A stretch of 64,000 nucleotides of DNA from UMGS1668 sp035447605 (GTDB lineage: Bacteria > Bacillota > Clostridia > Oscillospirales > Ruminococcaceae): positions 140,229 through 204,228 of the forward strand of contig DAOTHJ010000001.1 of NCBI GenBank assembly GCA_035447605.1. The letters run 5' to 3'. The first letter of the stretch is position 1, and each line of letters opens with the position of its first letter. The notes below the pieces were generated by a model. That model ran no database searches and was not told the DNA's origin. It was given only the letters and a program-made list of their open reading frames with translations. Made by a program: the position numbers and the translations under genes. Below are positions 50,677 through 58,380 of this stretch, piece by piece.

Positions 50677-52218
50677 TCACTTTCGAAAAACTCTTGCGAA
50701 CAGTGCAAGGTCCTTTTGCGTCAGGCAGCCCGTCAGCCGGAGAATCACATAATACAGCAGCAGAAAGGCGACAATGGCAAGCAGGATTCCCCCGGCTTTC
50801 GCGACGTCGAATCCGAGCAGGACCGCGCCGTATTTTGCGGCGAACACCGCTCCAAACGCACCGAGAAACGGCACAACCGCCCATCGCGGCATATCCGCGC
50901 GGAAGCCGGTGACATAGACGAGCCTTCCGGCGCTGAGAATCATGTTGAAGATTTCGCTGATGACGATCATCATCATGTAACCCCGGAGGCCGAAGAGCGG
51001 CACCAGCAGCCAAACCAGCATGACGCAGATCGCCGTATCCAGCACGTTGATCCGCACCACCGCGACCTGCTCGCCGAGGCCCTTCAAAACGCCGTCCACC
51101 GAGCTGTCGAGGTACATGACGATCACCAGCGGCCCGAGCGCCCGGATGTAGGCTGCCGACTCCTCGCTGCCGTAGAGGAGCACGGCCAGTTCTTTGGAAA
51201 AGACGGTCAGCAGCGCCGCAACGGCAACGGAAAAGATCAGGGTCAGCCGGAACGTGTAGCGGATCACGAAAAAGATCGAATCCCTGCGGCCAAGTTCTTT
51301 ATAGCGGGCGATCTCCGGCACCAGCAGGTTGGAAAACCCCAGCAGAAAGGCGCAGGGTGAAATGAGCACCGGAAGCACCATGCCACCGACAATGCCGTAG
51401 GAGGAGAGCGCCGCCTCCTCCGTCAGTCCGAATTTTTGGAGGGAAGCCGGCACAAGCAGGTGTTTTACCGTGCTCAAAGCGGAACGCAGCACTGCCGATG
51501 CGCCCACCGGCATCGCGATTCCGACGACGCGCTTCCACATTTCAAAGCGCCGGGGCAGGATTCCTCCGCAGAGCGGGTGTCGTTTCCGGTCTGCCCGATA
51601 GAAAAGCCAAAAAAGCAGAAAGGATGCCGCTTCGGAGACGGTGCTTCCGGCGGCGACGAGCACGCAGCCCTCGGCCAGCGTATCCGGCCTGAGCACGGCG
51701 AATACGGAGACGGTAAAGGCCATCTGCGAAAGTTGCTCAAAGATCTGCACGAGCGCGGCCGGTGTTACCCGCATGACCGCGGTGAAATAGCCGGTGAACG
51801 CCGCGGCGACGCCTACGAACGGCAGGCTCAGCGAGAGAATCTGAAACGGCTCCTCCGCGCGCATATCGCCGACCCAAGCGCCGGCCGCCGCGCCGCTGAA
51901 CTGACCGAGCAGCACCATGCCGCCCAATCCAAACAGCAGCGCATACAGAATGGTCTTTCGCATGGCCGCGGCCGCGCCTCCGCCGTGCCCGACCGCCGTC
52001 TCTTCCGCGACGATGCGCGTGGCCGCGAGCCCGGAGCCGGATGAGGCAAACGTCACCGCCAGCCGGTAGACTGCCATCATTAAAGAAAAAAGGCCCATGC
52101 CCGCGGAGCCAAGATTCCGCGTGAGCCAGGCATTATATACCACACCGACGGCTCCGAGGGAGAGCGAAGTCAGCGTCAGCACGCCGGCATTGACCGCAAA
52201 GGTACGGATTTTGGACAC
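50677..52218 (-). CDS. SpoVB/MurJ-like polysaccharide flippase
   Basis: The start is GTG 52218 with GGAGG 7 nt upstream. The 513-aa protein has about 14 helices and the polysaccharide-biosynthesis (MOP) pattern: WLTRNLGSAGMGLFSLMMAVYRL near the N-terminus and LLVPEIARYKELGRRDSI in the middle. SpoVB and MurJ/MviN members flip lipid-linked wall precursors across the membrane. The SpoVB-like subfamily is the best fit by sequence style and sporulating host. Monocistronic. Confidence 0.85.
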   Translation of the reverse strand: MSKIRTFAVNAGVLTLTSLSLGAVGVVYNAWLTRNLGSAGMGLFSLMMAVYRLAVTFASSGSGLAATRIVAEETAVGHGGGAAAAMRKTILYALLFGLGGMVLLGQFSGAAAGAWVGDMRAEEPFQILSLSLPFVGVAAAFTGYFTAVMRVTPAALVQIFEQLSQMAFTVSVFAVLRPDTLAEGCVLVAAGSTVSEAASFLLFWLFYRADRKRHPLCGGILPRRFEMWKRVVGIAMPVGASAVLRSALSTVKHLLVPASLQKFGLTEEAALSSYGIVGGMVLPVLISPCAFLLGFSNLLVPEIARYKELGRRDSIFFVIRYTFRLTLIFSVAVAALLTVFSKELAVLLYGSEESAAYIRALGPLVIVMYLDSSVDGVLKGLGEQVAVVRINVLDTAICVMLVWLLVPLFGLRGYMMMIVISEIFNMILSAGRLVYVTGFRADMPRWAVVPFLGAFGAVFAAKYGAVLLGFDVAKAGGILLAIVAFLLLYYVILRLTGCLTQKDLALFARVFRK

Positions 52219-52299
52219 GGCGCCACCTCCCCGCAAATTCTATGCAGGGAAAGGCCGTTTCAGCAGAAGACGCCCTCCTTTTTATCCGCAGAGGAGCTG

Positions 52300-52339
52300 A
52301 AAAAAAGCCGCCCCCGGAGATAAAATCCGGAAGGCGGCA
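52300..52339 (-). terminator. Minus-strand terminator
   Basis: On the minus strand GCCGCCTTCCGG and CCGGGGGCGGC form a stem followed by seven T. It may end the transcript of the small SOS-box gene at 52560-52820, after about 220 nt without a recognisable gene. Confidence 0.7.
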
Positions 52340-52559
52340 GAATGGAGTGGCATAGGAAAAATTTTGATTCAGAGCGGAGATCGCCGCCCAATGTCGGATT
52401 CCCCTGCGGGAACCCGAAAGGTTCGGAACGCGGCAATTTCGCCCGGCCCGCCAATAAACATCCGATACGGCGGAAAATAAATCCGCCTGTCTCGTTGGGC
52501 CAAATCCCGAAAGCAACACCGAGCGGTCTCTTTCCCGCAGACGGCGTTTTTTCAGCCCG
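52340..52559. other. Gene-free stretch with small hairpins
   Basis: Between the end of the small membrane protein gene and its likely terminator. It has GAACC-TTTC-GGGTTC and GGCGGA/TCCGCC hairpins but no ORF with a ribosome site. It might belong to a structured 3' UTR. Confidence 0.4.
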
Positions 52560-52820
52560 TCACGCGGCGGTGCGGCAGGCTTTCGATGCGCAGCGGATGG
52601 AACGAAGCCGGGCCCGTCTCGAGGCTTCGATTGCCCGGTCGCAGACTACTGCGCCACGGATTCCGGCAAAGACAAAGAAGGCCCCGGCTCCTCCGCGGAG
52701 GAACAGTTCTCCGTTGCCGATAAGCCCCAGATCGCTGGCGCCTGCGCTGCCAAAAACCATGAGAATGCCGGCAATTGCCAGCGCGGCAAACAGAAGTCTG
52801 AAAACATATGTTCTCTTCAT
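52560..52820 (-). CDS. Small two-helix membrane protein under a promoter with LexA-like boxes
   Basis: The ORF from ATG 52820 codes for 86 aa: MKRTYVFRLLFAALAIAGILMVF forms one helix, GELFLRGGAGAFFVFAGIRGAVVC a second, and a basic tail (RRARLRSIRC) follows. The ribosome site AAGGATGG is moderate. A TTGCAT-16-TATAAT promoter lies upstream, with two GAACN4GTTC motifs around it. In Bacillota this motif binds LexA. Size and context recall SOS-induced small membrane proteins that delay division (YneA and others), but sequence similarity is not seen. Function unknown. Confidence 0.55.
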   Translation of the reverse strand: MKRTYVFRLLFAALAIAGILMVFGSAGASDLGLIGNGELFLRGGAGAFFVFAGIRGAVVCDRAIEASRRARLRSIRCASKACRTAA

Positions 52821-52880
52821 TTCTTTTTTCCATCCTTTCAGTGAAGGCGGGGGTGTCTCGCCGGCCCGCCCCGGGCAAAT

Positions 52881-52894
52881 AGAACATCCGTTCT
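52881..52894 (-). promoter_or_regulatory. LexA-type box 1 (promoter-proximal)
   Basis: The minus strand reads AGAACGGATGTTCT: the GAAC-N4-GTTC dyad with inner GGAT matching RNRY. It lies 14 nt downstream of the -10, where a bound repressor would block RNA polymerase. Confidence 0.55.
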
Positions 52895-52907
52895 CTTTTC
52901 TGGTTTC

Positions 52908-52935
52908 ATTATACCGCTCCTTCGGCAAAATGCAA
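52908..52935 (-). promoter_or_regulatory. Promoter of the small membrane protein gene
   Basis: On the minus strand TTGCAT (52935-52930), a 16-nt spacer and TATAAT (52913-52908). Confidence 0.7.
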
Positions 52936-52954
52936 GGGGTTTTGGAAAAAAACA

Positions 52955-52968
52955 CGAACGCTTGTTCC
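52955..52968. promoter_or_regulatory. LexA-type box 2 (between divergent genes)
   Basis: The minus strand reads GGAACAAGCGTTCG, matching the Bacillota LexA consensus GAACRNRYGTTYG at every position. It lies between the small membrane protein and the MATE gene, so it might control both directions. Confidence 0.6.
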
Positions 52969-53079
52969 TTGATGGTGTTATTTTGTTTTATCACTCTATT
53001 TTTTCACCGCCACATCCCTCTTGTTTTTATTAAGAAAAAAGAATAGAATGGTTCCATTCCGTCTTTTTTTGGAGGAACT

Positions 53080-54468
53080 ATGCTCGCACCCGTCAAGGAA
53101 AAATCGTTTTACAAGGCTCTGCTCTCCATTGCCGTACCGCTGGCGGCGCAGAATATGATTACGTTCACCGTCTCCCTGGCGGATACCGTCATGCTGGGAC
53201 GTGTGAGCGAGACCGCGCTCTCCGCGGCCAACCTCGCCAACGAGCTTTATTTCATGCTGATGATTATCGGATTCGGCATCACCTCGGGCTCGACGGTCTT
53301 CACCGCCCAGTACTGGGGCAAGCGGGACCCCGCCTCGATCCGCAAAATCATCACCATCATGCTGCGCATCACACTCGTCGTCTCGGTCCTCGCGACCTGC
53401 ATCGCGGCGTTTCTGCCGGAGACGTTCATGCGCTGGTACAGCGAGGATGAGGCCGTGATCGAGCAGGGCGCCGACTATCTGCGCATCATGGCTTTCGGCT
53501 ACATCTTTTTCAGCATCGGAAACGCGCTCTTCAGCATCCTGCGCACGGTGCACACCGTCAGGATCTCCGTGATCGCCTATCTGATCTCCCTGATGGTCAA
53601 CATCTCGCTGAACTGGATTTTCATCTTCGGTCACTTCGGGTTCCCGGCGATGGGCGTCCGCGGCGCGGCGATTGCAACCGTCATCGCCCGCTTCACCGAA
53701 TTTGCCATCGCGGTCGTCTACATGCGTTTTAAAGAGAATAAAATTCATTACCGCTTCCGTGAATTCTTCGGCTCCGTAAAAGGCTATTCCGAGGCCTTTT
53801 TGAAGCTGGGCGCGCCGGTGGTCGCCAACGAATCCCTCTGGAGTGTCGGCGCCACGGTGCTTTCGATGGTCATCGGCCACATCAGCACGCAGTTTGTCGC
53901 CGCCAACAGCATCGCCACCGTGGTCTGGCAGTTCTTCTGGGTCGCCGCATCCGGCATGGCCAACGCCACCGCCGTCGTGATTGGCAACGCAATCGGCGAG
54001 GGAGACAGCCGGGAGCTTATTCAGCGCAAGGCCGACACCGTCACCTATCTCGCGCTGGGAATGGGCCTTCTCTCCGGATTGCTGATGCTGCTGATCCGGC
54101 CGCTCGCCGTCCAGTTCTTTTCTGTCTCTGAGGAGACGAAAAAACTCGCCATGGATCTTTTGGTGGTCCGCGCAATTTTGATGGTCAGCCAGGGCGCGAC
54201 CTGCCAATCGATCGTCGGCATCCTGCGCGGCGGGGGCGACACCCGGTTTGCGATGTTTGTGGATACCTTCTTTCTCTGGACGGTCGCGATCCCGTTCGGC
54301 CTCTGCGCCGGCTTCCTTTTCAAGTGGAGTCCGCCGTTTGTTCTTCTGGCGCTGCGTTCCGACGAGATCATTAAATTCCTCGTCACCACCGTCCGCATCC
54401 AGCGCGGCAAATGGATTCGCGACGTGACCGTGGCGGTTTCGGGCTGCCGGGAGTCCGCCGAAGCATGA
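53080..54468 (+). CDS. MATE-family efflux transporter
   Basis: The 462-aa protein has 12 helices in two halves: FYKALLSIAVPLAAQNMITFTVSLADTVMLGRVSETALSAANLANELYFML opens the first half, and LKLGAPVVANESLWSVGATVLSMVIGH the second. MATE proteins export drugs or metabolites using sodium or proton gradients. GGAGG precedes the ATG. A LexA-like box lies 110 nt upstream; SOS-linked MATE genes (dinF) are known elsewhere. The C-terminal tail is short and basic. Confidence 0.92.
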   Translation: MLAPVKEKSFYKALLSIAVPLAAQNMITFTVSLADTVMLGRVSETALSAANLANELYFMLMIIGFGITSGSTVFTAQYWGKRDPASIRKIITIMLRITLVVSVLATCIAAFLPETFMRWYSEDEAVIEQGADYLRIMAFGYIFFSIGNALFSILRTVHTVRISVIAYLISLMVNISLNWIFIFGHFGFPAMGVRGAAIATVIARFTEFAIAVVYMRFKENKIHYRFREFFGSVKGYSEAFLKLGAPVVANESLWSVGATVLSMVIGHISTQFVAANSIATVVWQFFWVAASGMANATAVVIGNAIGEGDSRELIQRKADTVTYLALGMGLLSGLLMLLIRPLAVQFFSVSEETKKLAMDLLVVRAILMVSQGATCQSIVGILRGGGDTRFAMFVDTFFLWTVAIPFGLCAGFLFKWSPPFVLLALRSDEIIKFLVTTVRIQRGKWIRDVTVAVSGCRESAEA

Positions 54469-54500
54469 AAAATTTACTATTTAAATGACAGGCTGTTTGC

Positions 54501-54528
54501 TTGACAGGTACAAATAATATGTTAAAAT
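54501..54528 (+). promoter_or_regulatory. Promoter of the sigma-factor gene
   Basis: TTGACA (54501-54506), a 16-nt spacer and TAAAAT (54523-54528), 39 nt before the start codon. Confidence 0.75.
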
Positions 54529-54567
54529 GATAGCGACTGGTTCCCTAGGTCCAAAGAGGTGAGGCAG

Positions 54568-55146
54568 ATGGCGACCGGCGAAAAAGATGGTTCCCTCGAA
54601 GAGGCGGTTCGTTCCGCCCGCTCCGGCGAAGAGGAAGGCCTCGAAACTCTGATCCGCCGCTGCGTCTACATCTCTCCCAAGACCATTGAAACCGGCGCCG
54701 GGCTCGGGCTCGAATACGACGATCTCCGTCAGGAGGCCGTTATTGCCCTGCTCAAGGCGCTCCACTCCTACGGCTCCGCCGCGGGAGAAGCGTCGTTCCG
54801 GACCTATTCCGCCGTCTGTATTCGGCGGAGACTTGCCTCCGTGATCCGCTCCGGCCTGCGGCAGAAAAACTTGCCGATGGTCGGGTACCTTCCTCTCGAC
54901 GGGAACTTTCCTTCGGAACCGGGCGCCGACCCGGAGACCGCATGGATCGAGAAGGAGGATTCCTCTGCGGCGGTGCTGCGGTTGCTCTCCCGTCTCTCAG
55001 AGCTTGAGAGTTCCGTTCTCCGGCTCTATCTCGCCGGAAATTCTTACGAGGAGATCGGCGGGGCGCTCTCCATTTCGGCAAAATCCGCCGGCAACGCGAT
55101 GGAACGCGTCCGGCAAAAGCTCCGGTCGGAAAACGGCCGGAGGTGA
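54568..55146 (+). CDS. Sigma-70 family RNA polymerase sigma factor
   Basis: The start ATG 54568 follows AGAGGTG by 6 nt; a GTG three codons earlier lies in that site. The 192-aa protein has a region 2 helix set (LGLEYDDLRQEAVIALLKALHSYGSAAGEASFRTYSAVCIRRRLASVIRS) and a C-terminal region 4 HTH (RLSELESSVLRLYLAGNSYEEIGGALSISAKSAGNAMERVRQKL). Layout fits the SigH/SigI-like group of alternative sigma factors. No anti-sigma gene is adjacent. Regulon unknown. Confidence 0.88.
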   Translation: MATGEKDGSLEEAVRSARSGEEEGLETLIRRCVYISPKTIETGAGLGLEYDDLRQEAVIALLKALHSYGSAAGEASFRTYSAVCIRRRLASVIRSGLRQKNLPMVGYLPLDGNFPSEPGADPETAWIEKEDSSAAVLRLLSRLSELESSVLRLYLAGNSYEEIGGALSISAKSAGNAMERVRQKLRSENGRR

Positions 55147-55274
55147 TCCTTCCGGTATGCAGCCAATACGGGCTGGATATATACGCATGCCCCGGGGCAA
55201 ACAGGCAACGTCTATTCAACTTAGCGGTTGTGGTGAACCAAGGGCAAATTCAAATCCATGAAAGAGGTAAAATC

Positions 55275-55556
55275 ATGTACCAAGACAAGACCTTAGTGTG
55301 CAAAGAGTGTGGAAAAGAGTTCATCTTCACCGCCGGTGAGCAGGAATTCTATGCGGAGCGTGGCTTCGTCAACGAGCCCCAGCGCTGCAAAGAGTGCCGT
55401 GATTCCCGCAAAAACAAGTTGAAGACCCAGAAAGAGATGTACACCACGACCTGTGCCGCCTGCGGCGGAGAAGCGAAAGTTCCGTTCAAGCCCCGTGAGG
55501 ATCGTCCGGTTTATTGCAGCGAGTGCTTCGCCAAAATGAAGGGCCAGCAGCAGTAA
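55275..55556 (+). CDS. Zinc-ribbon (zf-trcl-like) protein
   Basis: The 93-aa protein has two CxxC pairs in LVCKECGKEFIFTAGEQEFYAERGFVNEPQRCKECRDSRK, which is the zinc-ribbon signature of a common small Bacillota family, and a second CAACGG...CSEC ribbon of the CxxCGxxxxVPFxPxxxRPVYC type. Members are probably RNA- or ribosome-associated, but the role is unproven. AAAGAGG precedes the ATG. Terminator directly after. Confidence 0.9.
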   Translation: MYQDKTLVCKECGKEFIFTAGEQEFYAERGFVNEPQRCKECRDSRKNKLKTQKEMYTTTCAACGGEAKVPFKPREDRPVYCSECFAKMKGQQQ

Positions 55557-55578
55557 TCCAACACTGAGAACAAAAAAA

Positions 55579-55606
55579 CGCCCGGGCACTCCGCCCGGGC
55601 ATTTTT
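55579..55606 (+). terminator. Terminator after the zinc-ribbon gene
   Basis: GCCCGGGC-ACTCC-GCCCGGGC stem followed by ATTTTT. The palindromic arms could also work on the minus strand, where AAAAAAA gives a T-run. Confidence 0.85.
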
Positions 55607-55682
55607 ATATTCATCGGCGCCGCAGTTTATATCCACGGAAAGGATACAGACGAGACGCATGGGGTGCTGAATCCGCGTTTTC

Positions 55683-56029
55683 TCAGTTTATCAGATGGCT
55701 GATACAAAGAAAGATGTAAAGTGCGCTGAAAAGTACGGGCATCAGCATGACGCGCGCTCCGGGCTTCACGGTGAACCTATCCGTGAGCACCAGCAGCTCA
55801 AAATAATATGAGATGGCGCCAAACAGATAGGCGATGCCGCGCAGGATAATATGTACCTCATCTCCGGCATATTGAGAGAACACCGCAAACATGAAAAGCG
55901 CGGCAGCGATTACGCACATGATATTTCTAACCAGCAGCAGTTTTTTATCTTCGGGTGACGTGGAAAGCTCGAGTTTTTTACATCGGTACTTTCTTCTGTC
56001 ATGCAGGGCGGCTGAATTTCGTCATCCAT
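55683..56029 (-). pseudogene. Small three-helix membrane protein, frameshifted at an A6 run
   Basis: From ATG 56029 the reading frame gives MDDEIQPPCMTEESTDVKN and soon loses the membrane part. A single shift in the A6 tract (minus strand, 55979-55974) would join it to KKLELSTSPEDKKLLLVRNIMCVIAAALFMFAVFSQYAG and two further helices ending ISHLIN. The joined product would be about 115 aa with three membrane helices. The downstream part alone starts only at an internal ATG (55919) without ribosome site. Either the gene is broken, or the A-run is slippery, or the base count is a sequencing error. Confidence 0.6.
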
Positions 56030-56112
56030 AACTCATTTTCCTCTTATTCAAGTGAAGGTGTACGTATTTCGGTTCGGATGGATACAACGATACGAGCGTA
56101 TAGTTATCTAAA

Positions 56113-56213
56113 GAAGCGCTGATGAGGGAAACCTCATTCGGATTGCCGTACATAGCCGCAGCCGAGCGGAAAAGACGAAGGCAAGCCGCGTGAGGCGATG
56201 GAATCAGCGCTTC
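56113..56213 (+). repeat. MITE-like element copy A
   Basis: Perfect 11-bp terminal inverted repeats GAAGCGCTGAT / ATCAGCGCTTC border 101 bp. The interior CGGATTGCCGTAC and GAAAAGACGAAGGCAAG are shared, with a few changes, with copy B at 57944-58097. Non-autonomous, no ORF. Confidence 0.7.
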
Positions 56214-56319
56214 CCCAACAAAAGTCTATCAAGATATTTATATAGATACATTTTTAATTATACGGGGATTGATACGGCCAAACAGGAAGATGCGGCCGTT
56301 TGTGAAACGACGAAAGGGA

Positions 56320-57657
56320 TTACGGCGTATAGGGTTCGTTCTCGGTCTTGCTGTTTTCACGCATTTCCGAGCAGGTCATCCCAAAATACTTGGTGAACAT
56401 CTTATAAAATCCGCGCATATCGCTGTAGCCTACCGCCATGGCGATATCCTTGATCGGCAGATCCGTACTGATCAGCAGATCCTGCGCATGTTTCATTCTG
56501 ATGTTGACCAGACATGATTGGATGGAGAAGCTTGTCTCTTTCTTAAAAAGCCTGCTGGCATAGGCCGGAGACATATACACCAGATTTTCTATTTCCTGAA
56601 TTTTAATATCCCGGTTATAATTTTCCTCCAGATATTTGACGATCGACGGAGAGACGGTCCTCACCCCGGGATTGCCGTAATCCACATTATAAAACTGGTA
56701 TATGCGTCCAAAGGCAATATCCATCACACATTTGATATCCGTTATGTTTTTCGCTGTCGAGAGACTGTTCATCGTATCAAAGGTCAGCCGGTAAAAACGG
56801 GTGTCATAGAGGTCTTTGTTATAAAATTTCAGATAGATGATGTGGAACAGCATTTCCACACCTGTCCGCACCCAGATGATATCGTTTTCCCGGTATGCCA
56901 TCTGCATGATCTCATCGAACCCGGCATAGCTCTCGTCATAGCGGCCGGCCATAAGATTCATAAAGATGTCGGCCGCTTTTCCTTCTATCCCTTTCCAAAA
57001 CGTTTCAAGCTGTTTCGAGTCCAGATTATTCTGACAAAGGTAAAAGGAAAGTGGTTTTGAGGCCGGGATATTTGCTTCCCTTTCAGCCTCATTCACAATA
57101 AAATTGGCCTTGGCCGTATTGACAATGTCCGTCGTTTTCCTGTTGATGCCTCTGCCTGGCGGGATATTGAGTTTTGCCAGCGAAAAGAGCAGCTCCGCCA
57201 AAGGCACAATATCGTCCTTGGCCGAGATCATTTGAGTTGTCAAGGCCTCTTCGATTTTCTCGGTATCAAGATGGAACCGGTTCATCCATGAGTACTGCAT
57301 CCTTTTGGCGTTCGTGATATTGACATCGTCCGTATAAACAAAGCCGGAAACAAAATACCCCACGGGCTTCCCCTTGTAAAATGCCGGCGCGATCCACTCG
57401 AAGAGGCCCGCATGACAAGTTATGATTTGGTAATTATACTCATCGAACGATTTGTTTACCGCCGCTCTGCGTTGGCTAATACAAGCGATTTTACCGCTGT
57501 CGGAGGTTTGGATAAGCCTGCACAGGTTACAGGTGGAACTGACCCCTGCATCCATTTTGTCCAAAGTATATATGGGACAAAAAATGCATTGTAACCCGGT
57601 CAGTTTACTGTAGTTTGAAATGATAGATAAAATACCGTTTCTCAGCGTATCATCCAT
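56320..57657 (-). CDS. AraC-family regulator with PocR sensory domain
   Basis: The 445-aa protein has an N-terminal PocR domain (about 20-150: IFCPIYTLDKMDAGVSSTCNLCRLIQTSDSGKIACISQRRAAVNKSFDEYNYQIITCHAGLFEWIAPAFYKGKPVGYFVSGF) with several Cys, a helical middle, and a C-terminal AraC double HTH (about 345-435: YLEENYNRDIKIQEIENLVYMSPAYASRLFKKETSFSIQSCLVNIRMKHAQDLL...VGYSDMRGFYKMFTKYFG). PocR domains sense small organic ligands such as propanediol. No target operon is next to it; it lies alone between two MITE-like repeats. Confidence 0.92.
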   Translation of the reverse strand: MDDTLRNGILSIISNYSKLTGLQCIFCPIYTLDKMDAGVSSTCNLCRLIQTSDSGKIACISQRRAAVNKSFDEYNYQIITCHAGLFEWIAPAFYKGKPVGYFVSGFVYTDDVNITNAKRMQYSWMNRFHLDTEKIEEALTTQMISAKDDIVPLAELLFSLAKLNIPPGRGINRKTTDIVNTAKANFIVNEAEREANIPASKPLSFYLCQNNLDSKQLETFWKGIEGKAADIFMNLMAGRYDESYAGFDEIMQMAYRENDIIWVRTGVEMLFHIIYLKFYNKDLYDTRFYRLTFDTMNSLSTAKNITDIKCVMDIAFGRIYQFYNVDYGNPGVRTVSPSIVKYLEENYNRDIKIQEIENLVYMSPAYASRLFKKETSFSIQSCLVNIRMKHAQDLLISTDLPIKDIAMAVGYSDMRGFYKMFTKYFGMTCSEMRENSKTENEPYTP

Positions 57658-57943
57658 TGCGTATTCATCCCTTCATATTACAGAGCTGTTGTTAGTGTTC
57701 CTTCCAATTCTACGGGCTATACCGGTTAGAATGCTGCGGATAAGGGGTTAGACTTTTTCGCGGGAGAATCTTGGAAAGTACTCTTCAGAACCACGGTCGG
57801 CCGGCCGACCAGTGAGAAAAGCGCCGGATAAATAAGGTATTAAACAAGAAAAGAGCGTATTGAGTCCCGCCCGTATTCACTTGTCCTTCAACGCTTACGG
57901 TCGTGTACCCAATATGCTCTTTTTTACGTCTTCTGTTGCCGGG

Positions 57944-58097
57944 GAAGCGCTGACGAAAGAAGTCTTATGCGGATTTCCGTACGCATTTTTCATTCTGCAA
58001 GGAAGAACGCGCCGTACATGCTGTATGTATTTGAGCATTTCCGATACGGCAGGCGAAAAAACGCAGGTAAGACATGTGGGGTTTTCATCAGTGCTTC
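57944..58097 (+). repeat. MITE-like element copy B
   Basis: GAAGCGCTGA and TCAGTGCTTC terminal repeats border 154 bp in the same orientation as copy A. It shares CGGATT.CCGTAC and an A-rich GCGAAAAAACGCAGGTAAG block with copy A, and has about 50 extra bp in the middle. Confidence 0.7.
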
Positions 58098-58150
58098 CCT
58101 TACCGCTTGTACAGGGCCGCTCATGACGAGCCGATGCTCGGGGGGAAATA

Positions 58151-58245
58151 TCAGTCGGCCATGATCTCTTCGGGGGTGAGGATCTTTACATCGGGGATGA
58201 TTTCGGAAACAATCCATGAATAGAGTTTCGGCGTATGCGGCTGTC
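58151..58245 (-). pseudogene. C-terminal fragment, possibly of a WYL-domain regulator
   Basis: About 30 codons read PHTPKLYSWIVSEIIPDVKILTPEEIMAD then stop, and an in-frame TGA lies just upstream. The style resembles the end of WYL-domain transcription regulators. No start or ribosome site remains; it is probably a gene remnant next to a repeat. Confidence 0.35.
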
Positions 58246-58380
58246 AAGCCGGGCTTTGCCGAGACCGCCGCCTTCTTTTTTCGGTCTTCGTTTTTTTTGC
58301 CTGTACCATCCTTTTAGTTCATATCCGGTTCACGAAGCCGCGGTAAGGTAAGGTCAGATTCTCAAAAAGGGGGCCTTCGG

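Noticed and set aside
50430..50720. Apparent tandem family of GAAC..TGC..AGGTC..TTTT motifs
   Set aside because: Three similar-looking hairpins occur, but one lies in the coding end of the flippase gene and the shared bases are few; judged coincidental terminator-like similarity.
57795..57810. 16-bp palindrome GGTCGGCCGGCCGACC
   Set aside because: Perfect dyad, but simple GC composition and no gene or promoter beside it; could be chance, so not listed as a regulatory site.
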